Below are positions 26,650-35,596 of a stretch of 64,000 nucleotides of DNA, one piece after another (within the stretch, counting starts at the first letter, position 1; every line of letters starts with the position of its first letter). A program made the position numbers and the translations under genes. The stretch is from Paenibacillus_AR mesotrionivorans (lineage in GTDB: Bacteria; Bacillota; Bacilli; Paenibacillales; NBRC-103111), in assembly GCF_046098205.1 (NCBI RefSeq), contig NZ_JBJURJ010000004.1, forward strand, positions 377,653-441,652. The letters run 5' to 3'. The notes below the pieces were generated by a model. That model did not search any database and was not told where the DNA came from. It was given only the letters and a program-made list of their open reading frames with translations.

Positions 26650-27075
26650 ATGGGCTACTATTACTTGTTTTCCTATGGAACCTTCATCGATCAGGAGGTT
26701 CAGCATATTCTCTTCGGGAGAAGCGTAACGGTTGGCACTGCTTCTCTTCCCCAACACGGCAGGCATGCCGATGCGGACGGCTTTTATTATGTGACCCCGG
26801 AACCCGGCTGCAGTGTGCGGGGGGAGCTTCTGTGTCTGTCGGCGGATGAGCTGATCACGGCGGATCTGTGGGAGAATGTGCCCGATTATGTGCGGGTTCT
26901 GGTCCGGGTCCGACTGAATAACGGGTCCACCCTCAACGCTTATATTTACTACCGGAGCAACCCGCAGGCCAAGCTGCCTGCACCTCCTGGAACCTTGGCC
27001 GCTGTGCCGCGTGCACAGGTTATAGCGGCAGCCCAAGAATTGGCCGCTGAGCTGTCTGCAGGCGGCTGTATATGA
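26650..27075 (+). CDS. gamma-glutamylcyclotransferase (AIG2-like) family protein
   Basis: 141 residues; ATG at 26650 directly after GGAGGAAAT, while the longer frame lacks a site. It begins M-G-Y-Y-Y-L-F-S-Y-G-T-F-I, the Y-G-T loop of GGCT/AIG2 folds, with a later R-G-E-L-L-C-L-S and W-E-N-V-P-D-Y near the expected catalytic Glu region. The C-terminus is Ala-rich. These proteins cyclise gamma-glutamyl amines; the exact substrate is unknown. Confidence 0.7.
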   Translation: MGYYYLFSYGTFIDQEVQHILFGRSVTVGTASLPQHGRHADADGFYYVTPEPGCSVRGELLCLSADELITADLWENVPDYVRVLVRVRLNNGSTLNAYIYYRSNPQAKLPAPPGTLAAVPRAQVIAAAQELAAELSAGGCI

Positions 27076-27195
27076 TGAGGACCCGGCAGGGTCCTTTTTT
27101 CATGATGGAAGGCATGAAGAACGGCTTGTGAACGGGAGTTGGAACGGGTATGATCAGAAAAACAAGCATCTTTATCCAAAAGAGAGGACTCTGCC

Positions 27196-28095
27196 ATGAC
27201 ATTGCAGCAGCTGCGTTATGTGCTGGAGGTGGCGGCCCGCGGCTCCATGAATGAGGCGGCTAAACGGCTGTTCATCTCCCAGCCCAGCCTGTCCAGCGCC
27301 ATCAAGGAGCTGGAGGAGGAGCTTCAGCTTATTATTTTTCAACGGACCAATAAGGGGATTATGCTCTCCAAGGAGGGTGCCGAGTTCCTGGGTTATGCCC
27401 GTCAGGTCATCGAGCAGGCGGAGCTTCTGGAGAGCCGATATCTGAATGCGAAGCCGTCGCCCCAGCATTTTTCCGTGTCCACCCAGCATTATGCCTTCGC
27501 CGTCAACGCCTTCGTCAAGCTGGTGCGGGATTACGGGCACGAGGAGTACGAGCTGTCCCTGCGGGAGACCAAAACCCATGAGATCATCCAGGATGTGAAG
27601 GATCAAAAAAGCGAAATCGGCATCCTTTATATGAACGATTTCAATAATAAGGTTATCAGCCGCCTTTTGAAAAATGCCAATCTTATGTTCAACAGCCTGT
27701 TTACGGCCAAGGCCCATATTTTTGTGAGCGCCCATAATCCGCTTGCGAAGCATTCCGTGGTGACGCTGGAGCAGCTGAGGGAGTATCCGTACCTGTATTT
27801 TGAGCAGGGGGAATACAATTCCTTTCACTTTTCAGAGGAAATCCTGAGCACCATCGCCCGTCCCAAAAGTATTCGCGTCAGCGACCGGGCCACCCTGTTC
27901 AATCTGCTGATCGGCCTAAACGGCTACACCATCTCCACCGGTGTCCTGAGTAAGGATCTGAATGGAAATGACATTATTCCGGTGCCGCTGGCAAGCGACG
28001 AGACCATCCATGTGGGCTGGATCTGCCATCAGAATGCTGCCTTGTCCAGACTGGCGGTTGCCTATGTGGAGGCCCTGCAGGAGGCGATCCAATAG
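27196..28095 (+). CDS. LysR family transcriptional regulator
   Basis: 299 residues with the N-terminal winged helix-turn-helix M-T-L-Q-Q-L-R-Y-V-L-E-V-A, S-M-N-E-A-A-K-R-L-F-I-S-Q-P-S-L-S, L-E-E-E-L, F-x-R-T-N-K-G. The effector domain follows. It lies 147 bases before metE in the same direction, and the gap holds dyads of the CTATA/TATAG kind. A role in methionine or sulfur control is a guess from that position. Confidence 0.88.
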   Translation: MTLQQLRYVLEVAARGSMNEAAKRLFISQPSLSSAIKELEEELQLIIFQRTNKGIMLSKEGAEFLGYARQVIEQAELLESRYLNAKPSPQHFSVSTQHYAFAVNAFVKLVRDYGHEEYELSLRETKTHEIIQDVKDQKSEIGILYMNDFNNKVISRLLKNANLMFNSLFTAKAHIFVSAHNPLAKHSVVTLEQLREYPYLYFEQGEYNSFHFSEEILSTIARPKSIRVSDRATLFNLLIGLNGYTISTGVLSKDLNGNDIIPVPLASDETIHVGWICHQNAALSRLAVAYVEALQEAIQ

Positions 28096-28242
28096 CCCGT
28101 TTTTCGGCGGGTTGTTGGCGCAGCTTGGTTAGGGCTATATATTTTGGCTATATCCAGCCATAGCTTTATGGTCATACCCTATATCCGGCCGGATATGTTA
28201 TCTTTCCAGTAACAACGGATTGGCGATAAGGAGAGATGGCGG
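28096..28242. promoter_or_regulatory. metE upstream region with dyads
   Basis: Short gap holding GGCTATATATTTTGGCTATA, the palindrome CCATA-GCTT-TATGG (near 28158) and TATCCGGCCGGATA (near 28182). These could be LysR-type binding sites. No S-box or T-box leader is present; the gap is too short for either. Confidence 0.4.
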
Positions 28243-30537
28243 ATGAAAAGCGGCAACCTGGGTTATCCCCGTATCGGGCTGGAGCGGCAGTGGAAAAAAG
28301 CGTTGGAGTCCTTTTGGACGGGGGAATTGGCCGAGGCGGATCTGCATACAAGGCTGAAAGAAATCCGCCTGTCCAACCTGAGGCTGCAGCAGGAGAAGGG
28401 CATTGATATCATTCCTGTAGGGGATTTTACGTATTATGACCATGTGCTGGATACGGCGGTGATGTTCGGGCTGATTCCCCGGCGGTTTGGCTACGAGGGA
28501 GGCACGCCTTCCCTGTCCGTTTATTATGCCATGGCCCGGGGCAGCAAGGACGCTGCGGCCTGCGAAATGACCAAATGGTTCAACACCAACTACCATTATA
28601 TTGTTCCGGAGCTGGACGGCGCCCGGCCTGTGCTGACGGGAAACCGGCTGCTGGAAGCATATGCGGAGGCCAAGGAGGAGCTTGGGATTGAAGGCAGGCC
28701 GGTGCTGGTGGGGCCGCTGACCTTTGTGAAGCTGGCCAAGGGGTATGCGCCTGGTGAGCTGGGGGATTGGGTCCGCCGTCTGCTGCCCTTGTACGTGCAG
28801 GTGCTCCGTGAGCTTGCGGAAGCTGGAGTGCAGTGGGTGCAGGTGGATGAGCCGATTCTGTCCACCAATGTAACGGCGGAGGAGCTGGCTCTGGCGGAGG
28901 AGCTTTATGGGCAGCTGGTCCGGGAGGTGCCGGACCTCCGGCTGTTTTTGCAAACCTATTTCGAAGCGGTCGAGGCGTATGAAAAGGTTGTGGCGCTGCC
29001 GGTTCATGGCATCGGGCTGGACTTCGTCCATGACGGGGGCCGGAATCTGGAGGCGGTGCTCCGCTGCGGCTTCCCGGACGGGAAGGTGCTGGGCGTTGGG
29101 CTGGTGGATGGGCGCAACATTTGGGCATGTGACCCCGATGATAAGCTGAAGGTGCTGGCCGCATTGCGCAACGGGGTGGAGGACAGCCGGCTGGTGGTCC
29201 AGCCCTCCTGCAGCCTGCTGCATGTGCCGGTGAGCACAGTGAAGGAGACAGGGCTTGACCCGGTGCTGCACGGGGCGTTGGCTTTTGCCGACCAGAAGCT
29301 GGAGGAGACCGTGCTGCTGACCAAAGCAGGCAAGCTGGGCGAAGCCGCTGTGGCAGCGGAGCTGGAGGCTTTGCGGAAGGGAAGGGCGGCGCTTAATGAG
29401 TCCTCCTTCCGCAATAAAGCGGGAGTGAGAAAACAGATGGCGGGTTTGGCAGCCCAGCCGGTAACCCGGGCAGGTACCTTCGAGGAGCGGCGGGAGCGGC
29501 AGGAGAAGCGGTGGCAGCTTCCGCTATTGCCGACGACCACCATCGGCAGCTTCCCCCAGACGCCGGAGGTTCGCAGTGCCCGCCGAAAGTGGCGCAAGGG
29601 AGAGTGGACGGAGGAGCAGTACCAGAGGTTTATCCGGGAGGAAATCGGGAGATGGATCGGCATCCAGCAGGAGCTGGGGTTGGATGTACTGGTGCACGGC
29701 GAATTTGAACGCAACGACATGGTGGAGTTTTTCGGGGAGAAGCTGGAGGGTTTCGCCTTTACAGGGAACGGCTGGGTGCAGTCCTACGGCTCCCGCTGTG
29801 TCAAACCTCCGGTCATCTTCGGGGATGTGGAATACACGGCACCGATGACCGTAGCGGAAACGGTCTACGCCCAGTCCTTGTCGGAGGCTCCCGTGAAAGG
29901 AATGCTGACCGGTCCGGTGACCATCCTCAACTGGTCCTTTGTGCGGGATGACCTGCCCCGGAGGGATGTGGCCTTCCAGATTGCGCTGGCACTCCGGCAG
30001 GAGGTGGAGGCGCTGGAGGCGGCAGGCATCGGCATGATCCAGGTGGATGAGCCGGCCCTCCGGGAGGGGTTGCCCTTGAAGCAGCTGCTGGTGGAGGAGT
30101 ATCTGGAATGGACGGTGAAGGCCTTCCGGCTGTCCACCTCCACGGTGAAGGACGAAACGCAGATTCACACCCACATGTGCTATTGCGAGTTCCAGGACAT
30201 GATCGGGACCATCCGTGCTTTGGACGCCGACGTTATCTCTATCGAAACCTCGCGCAGTCATGGGGAGCTGATCGCCAGCTTCGAGGAGGAAACCTACGAG
30301 CTGGGCATCGGCTTGGGCGTCTATGACATCCACAGCCCCCGGGTGCCTCCCGCAGCCGAGATGGAGGGCATGATCCGCCGGGCCTTGCAGGTGCTGTCCC
30401 CCCGGCAGTTCTGGATCAACCCGGACTGCGGGCTGAAAACCCGCCGGATGCTGGAAACCGTAGCTGCCCTGGGCAACATGGTGCAAGCCGCCAAGCAGGT
30501 GCGGACGGAGCTGGAGGGCGGAGGCGCGGGTGCTTGA
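28243..30537 (+). CDS. metE: cobalamin-independent methionine synthase
   Basis: 764 residues, typical length; ATG at 28243 after AAGGAG. Transfers the methyl group from 5-methyltetrahydrofolate-triglutamate to homocysteine. N-terminal half begins with G-Y-P-R-I-G. The catalytic half starts at about residue 425 (L-P-T-T-T-I-G-S-F-P-Q-T) and keeps the zinc ligands in H-T-H-M-C-Y-C-E-F and N-P-D-C-G-L-K-T-R. It follows the LysR gene. The gene ends with a Gly/Ala-rich tail and no evident terminator before the repeats. Confidence 0.96.
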   Translation: MKSGNLGYPRIGLERQWKKALESFWTGELAEADLHTRLKEIRLSNLRLQQEKGIDIIPVGDFTYYDHVLDTAVMFGLIPRRFGYEGGTPSLSVYYAMARGSKDAAACEMTKWFNTNYHYIVPELDGARPVLTGNRLLEAYAEAKEELGIEGRPVLVGPLTFVKLAKGYAPGELGDWVRRLLPLYVQVLRELAEAGVQWVQVDEPILSTNVTAEELALAEELYGQLVREVPDLRLFLQTYFEAVEAYEKVVALPVHGIGLDFVHDGGRNLEAVLRCGFPDGKVLGVGLVDGRNIWACDPDDKLKVLAALRNGVEDSRLVVQPSCSLLHVPVSTVKETGLDPVLHGALAFADQKLEETVLLTKAGKLGEAAVAAELEALRKGRAALNESSFRNKAGVRKQMAGLAAQPVTRAGTFEERRERQEKRWQLPLLPTTTIGSFPQTPEVRSARRKWRKGEWTEEQYQRFIREEIGRWIGIQQELGLDVLVHGEFERNDMVEFFGEKLEGFAFTGNGWVQSYGSRCVKPPVIFGDVEYTAPMTVAETVYAQSLSEAPVKGMLTGPVTILNWSFVRDDLPRRDVAFQIALALRQEVEALEAAGIGMIQVDEPALREGLPLKQLLVEEYLEWTVKAFRLSTSTVKDETQIHTHMCYCEFQDMIGTIRALDADVISIETSRSHGELIASFEEETYELGIGLGVYDIHSPRVPPAAEMEGMIRRALQVLSPRQFWINPDCGLKTRRMLETVAALGNMVQAAKQVRTELEGGGAGA

Positions 30538-31140
30538 CCAAGAGTTGGGGCAGGTGCTGGAGCTTGAGCTGATGTCGGCGAAGGGACTGGAGCTGGTGCA
30601 GTGACTGGAGCTAGTGCAGGAGTTGGAGCAGAAGCGGGTACAGTGACTGGAGCTAGTGCAGGAGTTGGAGCAGAAACGGGTACAGTGACTGGAGTTGGAG
30701 CAGGTGCAGGTGCGCAGGATTTGGAGCAAAGGTAGGGACCTACTCGGCTAACGGACTCCAGAGGCGCTATTAACGAGAAAATCTCCGTTTCCTGAGTTTC
30801 GCGGACACACGATCCGTTATTTGGGGCAAATGGGGTCAATATAAGACGGAATAGCTAGAATAGCGGAACCTGTGTCCGCGAAATGAGCAAAACCCCCGTT
30901 TTTAGCAAAATAACGGCCTCTCTGTCCGGACGGGTGGCGAAAAAATGCGGCTAAGCAGAAATCCGGATGAGCGGTGGAAGAATGCTGCTAGGCGGAAATT
31001 CGGATAGTCGACGGGAGAACGCGGTTAGGTAGAATTCCGGACGGGCGGCGGGAGAACGCAGCAGTCAGAAATCCGGATGAGCGGTGGAAGAATGCAGCTG
31101 GGCAAAATTCCCGCTGACCGGTTGTCCGGGTGACACACAA
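30538..31140. repeat. repeat-rich region after metE
   Basis: Three kinds of repeat follow each other. First, a 42-bp direct repeat of CAGTGACTGGAGCTAGTGCA type (30599-30640 and 30641-30682, then partial). Second, a block at 30749-30935 with a perfect 13-bp inverted pair TTTCGCGGACACA/TGTGTCCGCGAAA (30797-30809 and 30871-30883) and CTAACGGA-type motifs. Third, four and a half 37-bp tandem units (30946-31121), each with a GCGGCTAAGCAGAAATCCGG-like start. No supported gene. Confidence 0.85.
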
Positions 31141-31202
31141 TGGGTGATCGTCTACATATACTGTCGTGTAAGCTAGACAAACGCACAGGAAGGAAGATGA
31201 TC

Positions 31203-31748
31203 ATGTATCGTCAAAACCCCATTCAAAATATACTGGGCGGGTTGGTCGGCTCCCCGGGAACACCGGGCGGCCCCGGCTTCGGCCCCGGTGGACCCGGCTT
31301 CGGCCCTGGCTTTGGCCCCGGCGGCCCCGGTGGCCCCGGTTTTGGCCCTGGCTTTCCCGGTGGCCCCGGCTTTCCCGGAACACCGGGCGGCCCCGGCTTC
31401 CCCGGCGGCCCCGGTTTCCCGGGTGGTCCGGGTCCTGGTCCCGGCGGCCCTGGTTTTCCAGGTGGACCGGGTGGTCCAGGTGTCTCCGGTGCTCCCACAG
31501 GACGCCCGCCCAGCTATATCCCGCCTAAACCGGGTAGCGGCGGATTTTCCGTCATGGCGGTCAATCCCGGCTCCATTGCCGGCTGCCGTTTCCGGTTTGT
31601 CTACATTTGGCAGAGCAACGGTGACGAATATTGGGCGTATCTGACCTTTGTCGGACGCAACTCCGTAGCCGGCTTCCGCTGGATCGGCTTCACCTGGGTC
31701 TACTTCGGCCTGGATCTGCGCTTCATCGACCAGTTTGTATGCACCTAA
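31203..31748 (+). CDS. collagen-like Gly-Pro-rich surface protein
   Basis: 181 residues; ATG at 31203 with AGGAAGG nine bases upstream. The first ten residues are M-Y-R-Q-N-P-I-Q-N-I. Residues about 15-100 are Gly-Pro-rich with G-F-P/G-G-P/G-T-P triplets and interruptions such as G-F-G-P. A hydrophilic break (R-P-P-S-Y-I-P-P-K) leads to a compact C-terminal domain of about 70 residues rich in aromatic residues (F-R-F-V-Y-I-W-Q-S-N-G-D-E-Y-W) that ends with F-V-C-T. No signal peptide is evident. In Bacilli such proteins often sit on spores or exosporium. No terminal anchor is recognised. Confidence 0.7.
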   Translation: MYRQNPIQNILGGLVGSPGTPGGPGFGPGGPGFGPGFGPGGPGGPGFGPGFPGGPGFPGTPGGPGFPGGPGFPGGPGPGPGGPGFPGGPGGPGVSGAPTGRPPSYIPPKPGSGGFSVMAVNPGSIAGCRFRFVYIWQSNGDEYWAYLTFVGRNSVAGFRWIGFTWVYFGLDLRFIDQFVCT

Positions 31749-31812
31749 GCTGCATGGCGCTTGAGCTGCCCGCTGGCTGCAGGCAACTCAAGAAGCCCAA
31801 ACAAGCAAAAAT

Positions 31813-31848
31813 ACAACCCGCCCGGCCTTCTACGGCTGAGCGGGTTGT
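31813..31848. terminator. bidirectional terminator
   Basis: CAACCCGC...GCGGGTTG stem with an inner CCGGCC/GGCTGA part. T-rich tails on both strands serve the collagen-like gene and the convergent reductase operon. Confidence 0.8.
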
Positions 31849-31888
31849 TGTTTAATGAAGGGAACTGCCGGAGGGAGCCTGACGGGAA

Positions 31889-34405
31889 TCAAATAAATAG
31901 ATTAATACCGGAACGGTTGGCTTTGCCCAAATAATAACCGACGCCTCCGACGGTGGCGCCGTCGATCAGCTCCTCCTGCTTGATGCCCATCACATCCATG
32001 GACATCTGGCAGGCGACGATTTCCACCCCTTGGGCAACGGCTGTTTCCATCAGCTCCTCCAGTGAGGAAATCTGCTTTGCCTTCATAACCCTGCGGATCA
32101 TGGGAGCGCCCAGCCCCAGCATCTTCATCCGGGAGAGGGGGAGCTTTTTGCTGCCTCTTGGAAGCATTAAACCGAACATGCGGTCCATGAAGCTTTTGGC
32201 AGCCGGGACATGCTCCGGCTTGCGGATGATATTGAGTCCCCAGAAGGTAAAGAATAAGGTCACCTTCTTGCCGCTGGCCGCTGCGCCGTTGGCGATGATG
32301 AAGGTGGCGATGGCCCGGTCCAGATCACCGTTGAACACCACCATCGTTGTTCCTTCCTGCGCTGCCGCAGGCACCGGCGGTGTACCCGTTTCTGCGGACA
32401 AGCCGCCCGTCCGGCCTTTGCCCAGCAAGGCTTCAATCCGGCCATCCGGCCTGCGGGCTGCCTCATAAAAATGGTTCCCGGACATTTCCGCCCAGGAGCG
32501 GATATCCGCCTCGAAGCCCGGGTCTGTGGCCAGAACCCGCAGCACCTGCCCCTCCGACATCCGGTCCATCCGGTTCTTCACTTGAAGCAGCGGCCCCGGG
32601 CAGCAGAGTCCGGAGGCATCCAGCTCCTCATCGGCGGCCATCGCTTCCATGGGGACCGGCTCCGCCGTTGCCGCCACTTCTGTCGCGGCAAAAGCGGCTG
32701 CACCTGCGTCAGCTCCAGCCGCCATGCCTGCGGCAGTGTCCGACGGTGCCATCTGACCGGGCTGGTATTCCGCCATCAGCCAGGTTTTGTAGCCGCCCGA
32801 GAGATTGCGGACACGGTAGCCCAGCTGCTGCAAAATACGGGAGGCAGTGTATCCCCGCAAGCCCACCTGGCAGTAAACCCAGATCTCCTTCTCCCGGTCA
32901 AGCTCCGCCAGCCGTTCCCGCAGCTCATCCACCGGGATGTTGATAGAACCGGGAATGCTGCCCGCGGCATGCTCCAGACCGGTCCGCACATCCACCAACA
33001 GAGTGACGGCAGCGTCCCGCTCCGCCAGCTCCCCGGGCAGGAATACCCGGGTGAGACCGGCAAAAATATTTTCGGCTGTGAAGCCGGCCATATTCACCGG
33101 ATCCTTGGCGGAGGAATAGGGGGGAGCATACGCCAGTTCCAGCTCACTCAGATCCTCCACCGTCCCGTGGAAGCGGATCACCGTGGCAATATCGTCGATA
33201 CGTTTGTCGACACCGTCCATCCCCACCGCTTGGGCGCCCAGCACCTTGCCCTGACTGTCGAAGATCAGCTTCAGGGACAGAGGCAGGGCTCCGGGATAAT
33301 AGGAGGCATGGGAATTGGGGTGCACATACGTCACGTGATAGGGAATGCCCAGCCGGGTGAGTGTTTTTTCGTTATTGCCGGTGGCGGCTCCGGTTATTCC
33401 GAACACCTTGATAATCGAGGTGCCTTGGGTGCCCTTATATACCCGGCCCAGCCCGCAGACATTGTCGGCGGCAATCCGCCCTTGTTTATTGGCGGGACCG
33501 GCAAGGGGAACCGCTGTTTTGGAGCCATTTACATAATCGGTAACCTCCACCGCATCGCCAACAGCGTACACATGATCAAGATTGGTCTCCATGCGGTCAT
33601 TGACCAGAATATGGCCCCGGGGGCCCATGGATAACCCGCTGCCTGCCAAAAATGCGGTATCCGGCGCCACGCCTGCTGCCAACAGCACCAGACCGCTACG
33701 CAGCACCCGGCCATCCTCCAGACGGGTTTCAATCCCTGTCCCGTCCTCCCGGAAGCCGGTCACCCTGCCGCCTAACACCAGCCCCACGCCGTGCTGCTCC
33801 AGCTCCTTGGCCAACACAGCGGACATTTCCCGGTCGAAAGGGGTAAGAATTTGCGGCCCGGCTTCCACCAAGGACACCTCTAACCCGGCTTCCCGGAGAT
33901 TTTCCGCCATTTCCACTCCGATGAAGCCGCCGCCGATTACAACGGCAGACTGCACCTTTTCCTCCGTCAGCCGCTGTTTGATCAGATCCGTATCCGCCAG
34001 ATTCCGCAACGTATGAATTCTGCTGCTCTCCACTCCGGGCAGGGGAGGGCGGACCGGCTTAGCTCCCGGAGACAGAATCAGGGCGTCATAATGCTCCTCA
34101 TATTCCCTGCTCCCATTCTCCCGGACACGCACGGTTTTGGCGGCGGGATCAACCGACAGCACCTCGCTTCGGGTCCGCACATCAATCCGGAAGCGACGGG
34201 CCATGGCCTCCGGGGTGGATACCAAGAGCCGGTCCCGGTCGGTGATGGAGCCCCCGATATAATACGGCAGGCCGCAGTTGGCGAAGGAAATATCCGGTCC
34301 CCGTTCGAACATCACAATCTCGGCTTCCTCATCCAGCCGTCTCAGCCTGGCGGCGGCGGATGCCCCACCGGCTACACCGCCCACAATCAATACCTTTTGC
34401 GCCAT
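31889..34405 (-). CDS. cdr: CoA-disulfide reductase/rhodanese/TusA/DsrE-like fusion
   Basis: 838 residues. Residues 1-450 are a CoA-disulfide reductase/NADH-dependent flavoprotein: FAD motif G-G-V-A-G-G-A-S-A-A-A-R, active-site Cys44 in F-A-N-C-G-L-P-Y, NAD motif V-V-I-G-G-G-F-I-G-V-E. Residues about 455-555 are a rhodanese domain with the persulfide Cys in Y-C-Q-V-G-L-R-G. Residues about 595-670 are TusA-like (G-L-C-C-P-G-P-L-L-Q). The last 150 residues are DsrE/F-like with V-A-C-Q-M-S-M-D. All sulfur-transfer cysteines are present, so one polypeptide could reduce and relay persulfides. It follows an ArsR gene by two bases. Such fusions are known, though the substrate is unproven. Confidence 0.9.
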   Translation of the reverse strand: MAQKVLIVGGVAGGASAAARLRRLDEEAEIVMFERGPDISFANCGLPYYIGGSITDRDRLLVSTPEAMARRFRIDVRTRSEVLSVDPAAKTVRVRENGSREYEEHYDALILSPGAKPVRPPLPGVESSRIHTLRNLADTDLIKQRLTEEKVQSAVVIGGGFIGVEMAENLREAGLEVSLVEAGPQILTPFDREMSAVLAKELEQHGVGLVLGGRVTGFREDGTGIETRLEDGRVLRSGLVLLAAGVAPDTAFLAGSGLSMGPRGHILVNDRMETNLDHVYAVGDAVEVTDYVNGSKTAVPLAGPANKQGRIAADNVCGLGRVYKGTQGTSIIKVFGITGAATGNNEKTLTRLGIPYHVTYVHPNSHASYYPGALPLSLKLIFDSQGKVLGAQAVGMDGVDKRIDDIATVIRFHGTVEDLSELELAYAPPYSSAKDPVNMAGFTAENIFAGLTRVFLPGELAERDAAVTLLVDVRTGLEHAAGSIPGSINIPVDELRERLAELDREKEIWVYCQVGLRGYTASRILQQLGYRVRNLSGGYKTWLMAEYQPGQMAPSDTAAGMAAGADAGAAAFAATEVAATAEPVPMEAMAADEELDASGLCCPGPLLQVKNRMDRMSEGQVLRVLATDPGFEADIRSWAEMSGNHFYEAARRPDGRIEALLGKGRTGGLSAETGTPPVPAAAQEGTTMVVFNGDLDRAIATFIIANGAAASGKKVTLFFTFWGLNIIRKPEHVPAAKSFMDRMFGLMLPRGSKKLPLSRMKMLGLGAPMIRRVMKAKQISSLEELMETAVAQGVEIVACQMSMDVMGIKQEELIDGATVGGVGYYLGKANRSGINLFI

Positions 34406-34407
34406 GA

Positions 34408-34692
34408 TTATTCCTCCCCCAAAAGAACCAGAATCAGCTGCCGGACCCGCTCATCGGCCAGCGAATAGTTTACCTCAAGTCCCTTGCGCTCGCAGGTGAC
34501 GATGCCCAGGCTCCGCAGCTTCTGAAGATGCTGGGACACGGTGGACTGGGGCAAATCCAGACATTCCTGCATGTAGGACACATTGCAGGCTTCCTTTTTG
34601 GCCAGCCCTTTGACAATACAAAGCCGCACCGGATGGGCCAGAGCCTTCAGCAGCTCCGCCGTTTCGGTATAAGCCGTAAAATTATGATCCAT
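34408..34692 (-). CDS. ArsR family repressor, probable controller of the reductase
   Basis: 94 residues; ATG at 34692 with AAAGGCGG upstream. Winged helix: L-A-H-P-V-R-L-C-I-V-K-G-L, then C-N-V-S-Y-M-Q-E-C-L-D-L-P-Q-S-T-V-S-Q-H-L-Q-K-L-R. Three cysteines lie in the second half of this stretch and a fourth in G-I-V-T-C-E-R, but the metal motif C-V-C is absent. Together with the sulfur-relay enzyme in the same operon this suggests a persulfide or thiol sensor. That function is inferred. Confidence 0.85.
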   Translation of the reverse strand: MDHNFTAYTETAELLKALAHPVRLCIVKGLAKKEACNVSYMQECLDLPQSTVSQHLQKLRSLGIVTCERKGLEVNYSLADERVRQLILVLLGEE

Positions 34693-34714
34693 AAGAAAAC
34701 CGCCTTTCAATAAA

Positions 34715-34756
34715 TCGTTATATTCAAATATTACGATATAACGATATAAAAAGCAA
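34715..34756 (-). promoter_or_regulatory. ArsR-type promoter and operator
   Basis: Minus strand TTGCTT (34751-34756), 17 bp, TAATAT (34728-34733). The dyad TCGTTATAT/ATATAACGA (34715-34723 and 34736-34744, 12 bp apart) surrounds the -10 box, predicting autoregulation. Confidence 0.7.
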
Positions 34757-35003
34757 GCTGCCTGATGCACAACGGCAAAATCCAAAAGGTGGCGTGATAA
34801 CTTGAAGCGGAGTTCGGGTGTTCTTTACGGGAGCCCCCAATGAAAAAAACGTCGTATCGGGCATTTTCCACACAAAAAAGCCCTGCTCTGCAGGAACATC
34901 CGCCGGATCACCGCGGGCTGGAACCCACGGCAAGCCGGTTGCATGTTCTACAGACAGGACCTGTCTGGATTATGGATGGAGCAAGCAGAGCATCGGCACG
35001 GAA
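34757..35003. other. intergenic region, no gene seen
   Basis: About 250 bases between divergently read ArsR promoter and the end of the DUF1761 gene. No gene or structured repeat recognised. Confidence 0.5.
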
Positions 35004-35411
35004 TTACTGCCACAGGCCCAGAATAACACCCATCAGCGGAAAGGCCACGGCGTGGTAACCCGCGTTAATAAGGAACAGCTTGTACTTGCGGTAATCATCA
35101 AACAGCATGGTAATCGCAGAGGCGGAAACCAGCGCCAAACCGGCCATCAAACCGGCGAAAATGCCTGGTACAAAGCCGCTTACCCCTGCAATTTCAAACA
35201 GGCAGGCCAGAGCAAAAGCGGCGAAGACGGTAAGAATGAAGCACAGGATGTATAAAAACGGGTTAGGACTTTTTTCCTCCGCCTTGCCCGTCTCCCGCTT
35301 CCAGATTTCGGCGAAGAGCACCGGGGAATACCAGACCATCCCCACAAAAAAATAAACAATGGCCGAAACAACGATGGCCAACGCATTCATATCACTGACG
35401 GAAAATTCCAT
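35004..35411 (-). CDS. DUF1761 family membrane protein
   Basis: 135 residues; ATG at 35411 after AGGAGG, eight bases. Four hydrophobic segments; the opening A-I-V-V-S-A-I-V-Y-F-F-V-G-M-V-W-Y-S and the later L-F-L-I-N-A-G-Y-H fit DUF1761, a family of small membrane proteins without known role. Monocistronic. Confidence 0.8.
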   Translation of the reverse strand: MEFSVSDMNALAIVVSAIVYFFVGMVWYSPVLFAEIWKRETGKAEEKSPNPFLYILCFILTVFAAFALACLFEIAGVSGFVPGIFAGLMAGLALVSASAITMLFDDYRKYKLFLINAGYHAVAFPLMGVILGLWQ

Positions 35412-35547
35412 AGAGCTGCCTCCTGTTTGGTGTTCATGATCCTGCCAACATTGTACAACAGATTGCGGTATAGTCAAAGAATCCCTTGAGAATTTTCTTG
35501 CTGTACTTATATAAAGTAAAGTTTAATTTCCTAAATGTAAAATATAA

Positions 35548-35576
35548 TTGACATTATGTATATCAAAGTATATATT
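35548..35576 (+). promoter_or_regulatory. strong sigma-A promoter of the XRE/membrane-protein pair
   Basis: TTGACA (35548-35553), 17 bp, TATATT (35571-35576), 20 bases before the start of the XRE gene. Confidence 0.8.
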
Positions 35577-35596
35577 GGTATCAGAGAGGTGACGGT

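Noticed and set aside
28096..28242. SAM riboswitch or T-box before metE
   Set aside because: The gap is only 147 bases and lacks the conserved core elements of either RNA and a terminator stem.
30321..30839. Pro/Ala-rich minus-strand frame
   Set aside because: Overlaps the end of metE and depends on the 42-bp repeat; no start signals.
31223..31498. Minus-strand collagen-like frame
   Set aside because: Although its triplets look canonical, it has no ribosome binding site and is the mirror of the plus-strand repeat, which has proper start signals and a globular end domain.
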